DNA from: Streptococcus ovuberis
GTDB taxonomy: Bacteria; Bacillota; Bacilli; Lactobacillales; Streptococcaceae
Length of the DNA stretch: 64,000 bases
Assembly (NCBI RefSeq): GCF_012396585.1
Contig: NZ_JAAXPR010000001.1
Coordinates: 62,001 to 126,000 of the forward strand
Direction of reading: 5' to 3'
The position numbers were made by a program, and so were the translations under genes. The notes under the pieces are model-generated. The model worked only from the letters and a program-made list of their open reading frames with translations. It did no database searches and was not told the origin of the DNA. This document shows, piece after piece, positions 63,365 to 64,000 of the stretch. The first letter of the stretch is position 1. Every line of letters begins with the position of its first letter.

Positions 63365-64000
63365 CCGCTTCCATATAGAGCGTTCTGCTACTGCAGTTAG
63401 TAAGACATCTGTCGATGAATTTAACGCTGTTTCACAAGAATCCTGGATCACACCAATAATAAACCCGACCCCCACAACCTGCATGGCAATGTCATTTGAA
63501 ATTCCAAAAAGGCTACAAGCCACTGGAATCAAGAGCAGGGATCCTCCCGCAACACCGGAGGCACCACAGGCAGATAGAGTAGCTACCAGACTAAGGATTA
63601 AAGCAGAGGCGAAGTCAATCTCAATCCCCAAGGTTGTCACTGCTGCCAAGGAAAGAACTGTGATGGTAATAGCTGCACCAGCCATATTGATCGTCGCACC
63701 GAGAGGGATAGAGACCGCATACGTGTCCTCATCCAGCCCTAGCTTTTCACATAGCTTCAAATTAACTGGAATATTGGCTGCTGACGATCGTGTAAAGAAT
63801 GCTGTCACACCACTTTCTCGCAAACACTGGAAAACCAGGGGATAAGGATTGGTTCGCATCATGACAAAAGCCATCAGTGGATTAGCTACTAAAGCCACAA
63901 AAAGCATACACCCAACCAGAACTACAAGCAACTTACCATAGGCTGCTACAATGCCAAGACCATTTGTCGCAATAGTGTTATAAACCAGACCCATAATCCC
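63350..64000 (-). CDS. sstT: serine/threonine:Na+ symporter SstT, partial
   Basis: This is the C-terminal part (at least 214 residues visible) of a dicarboxylate/amino acid:cation symporter of the SstT type; the gene continues past the window edge. The hairpin-1 serine-rich motif [11 protein letters not shown], the unwound TM7 motif [16 protein letters not shown] (NMxG), and the HP2 region [16 protein letters not shown] are intact. It imports serine and threonine with sodium. The C terminus is basic ([10 protein letters not shown]) and overlaps a terminator stem. Confidence 0.92.
   Translation of the reverse strand, partial: GIMGLVYNTIATNGLGIVAAYGKLLVVLVGCMLFVALVANPLMAFVMMRTNPYPLVFQCLRESGVTAFFTRSSAANIPVNLKLCEKLGLDEDTYAVSIPLGATINMAGAAITITVLSLAAVTTLGIEIDFASALILSLVATLSACGASGVAGGSLLLIPVACSLFGISNDIAMQVVGVGFIIGVIQDSCETALNSSTDVLLTAVAERSIWKRKKEV

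Noticed and set aside
1..64000. CRISPR array, tRNA/rRNA genes, prophage or complete IS
   Set aside because: No regularly spaced repeats, no tRNA-like cloverleaf or rRNA sequence, and no transposase or integrase frame was recognised on either strand.

Overview
The window reads as chromosomal housekeeping DNA from a Streptococcus; I cannot name the species from sequence alone. The evidence is gene content and order: vicR-vicK-vicX-rnc-smc-HAD-HAD-ftsY, the folA-small ORF-clpX-ysxC string, rexB-rexA, a murM-murN pair, a PBP2b-type penA with recR and ddl, and a sodium-coupled SstT carrier. Codon use, Shine-Dalgarno sequences and extended -10 (TGnTATAAT) promoters also fit a low-GC Firmicute. I see no rRNA, tRNA, prophage, complete insertion sequence or CRISPR array.

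Layout. 1-1.5 kb: start of a V-type ATPase operon (ntpF, and ntpI cut by the window edge). 1.9-6.2 kb: thyA, a YdeI-like gene, folA, a 56-residue membrane protein, clpX and ysxC, all leftward. 6.2-10.2 kb: a MITE-like repeat and a leftward envelope operon (multi-pass membrane protein, TcaA-like protein, LdcB-type carboxypeptidase lipoprotein). 10.3-12.9 kb: a methionine-synthase-like gene, the biotin carrier gene bioY behind a probable BirA operator, and two small genes. 12.9-17.6 kb: a quorum-sensing-type LytTR regulator and GHKL kinase, followed by an ABC exporter with two paralogous permeases; a perfect 13-bp direct repeat with 21-bp period sits at the exporter promoter. 17.8-20.8 kb: a U32-family tRNA-hydroxylation gene and a second methionine-synthase-like gene with a MET-box. 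20.8-30.3 kb: an ABC exporter pair and rexA/rexB.

31-35.5 kb (rightward): an HD phosphohydrolase, a HAD phosphatase, murM and murN. 35.8-37.8 kb: murF and a YwaF-like membrane protein. 38.4-41.5 kb: a zinc alcohol dehydrogenase behind a CcpA (cre) site, and zwf. 41.7-53.4 kb: a methyltransferase, ftsY, two HAD phosphatases, smc, rnc and vicXKR. 53.5-58.7 kb: a 52-codon small gene, a coiled-coil membrane-anchored protein, ddl, recR and the PBP2b gene. 59-64 kb: a cytoplasmic alpha-amylase, another ABC exporter pair, and the end of sstT.

Much of the window serves the cell envelope: murF, ddl, murMN, PBP2b, LdcB and WalRK (VicRK), with protein targeting (FtsY). Folate and one-carbon metabolism is also dense (thyA, folA, two methionine-synthase-like genes). 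The most interesting signals are the LytTR direct-repeat operator and its two-permease exporter, an N-terminal motif shared by two adjacent membrane proteins, two predicted leaderless genes (thyA and the HD gene), and several unexplained intergenic hairpins.
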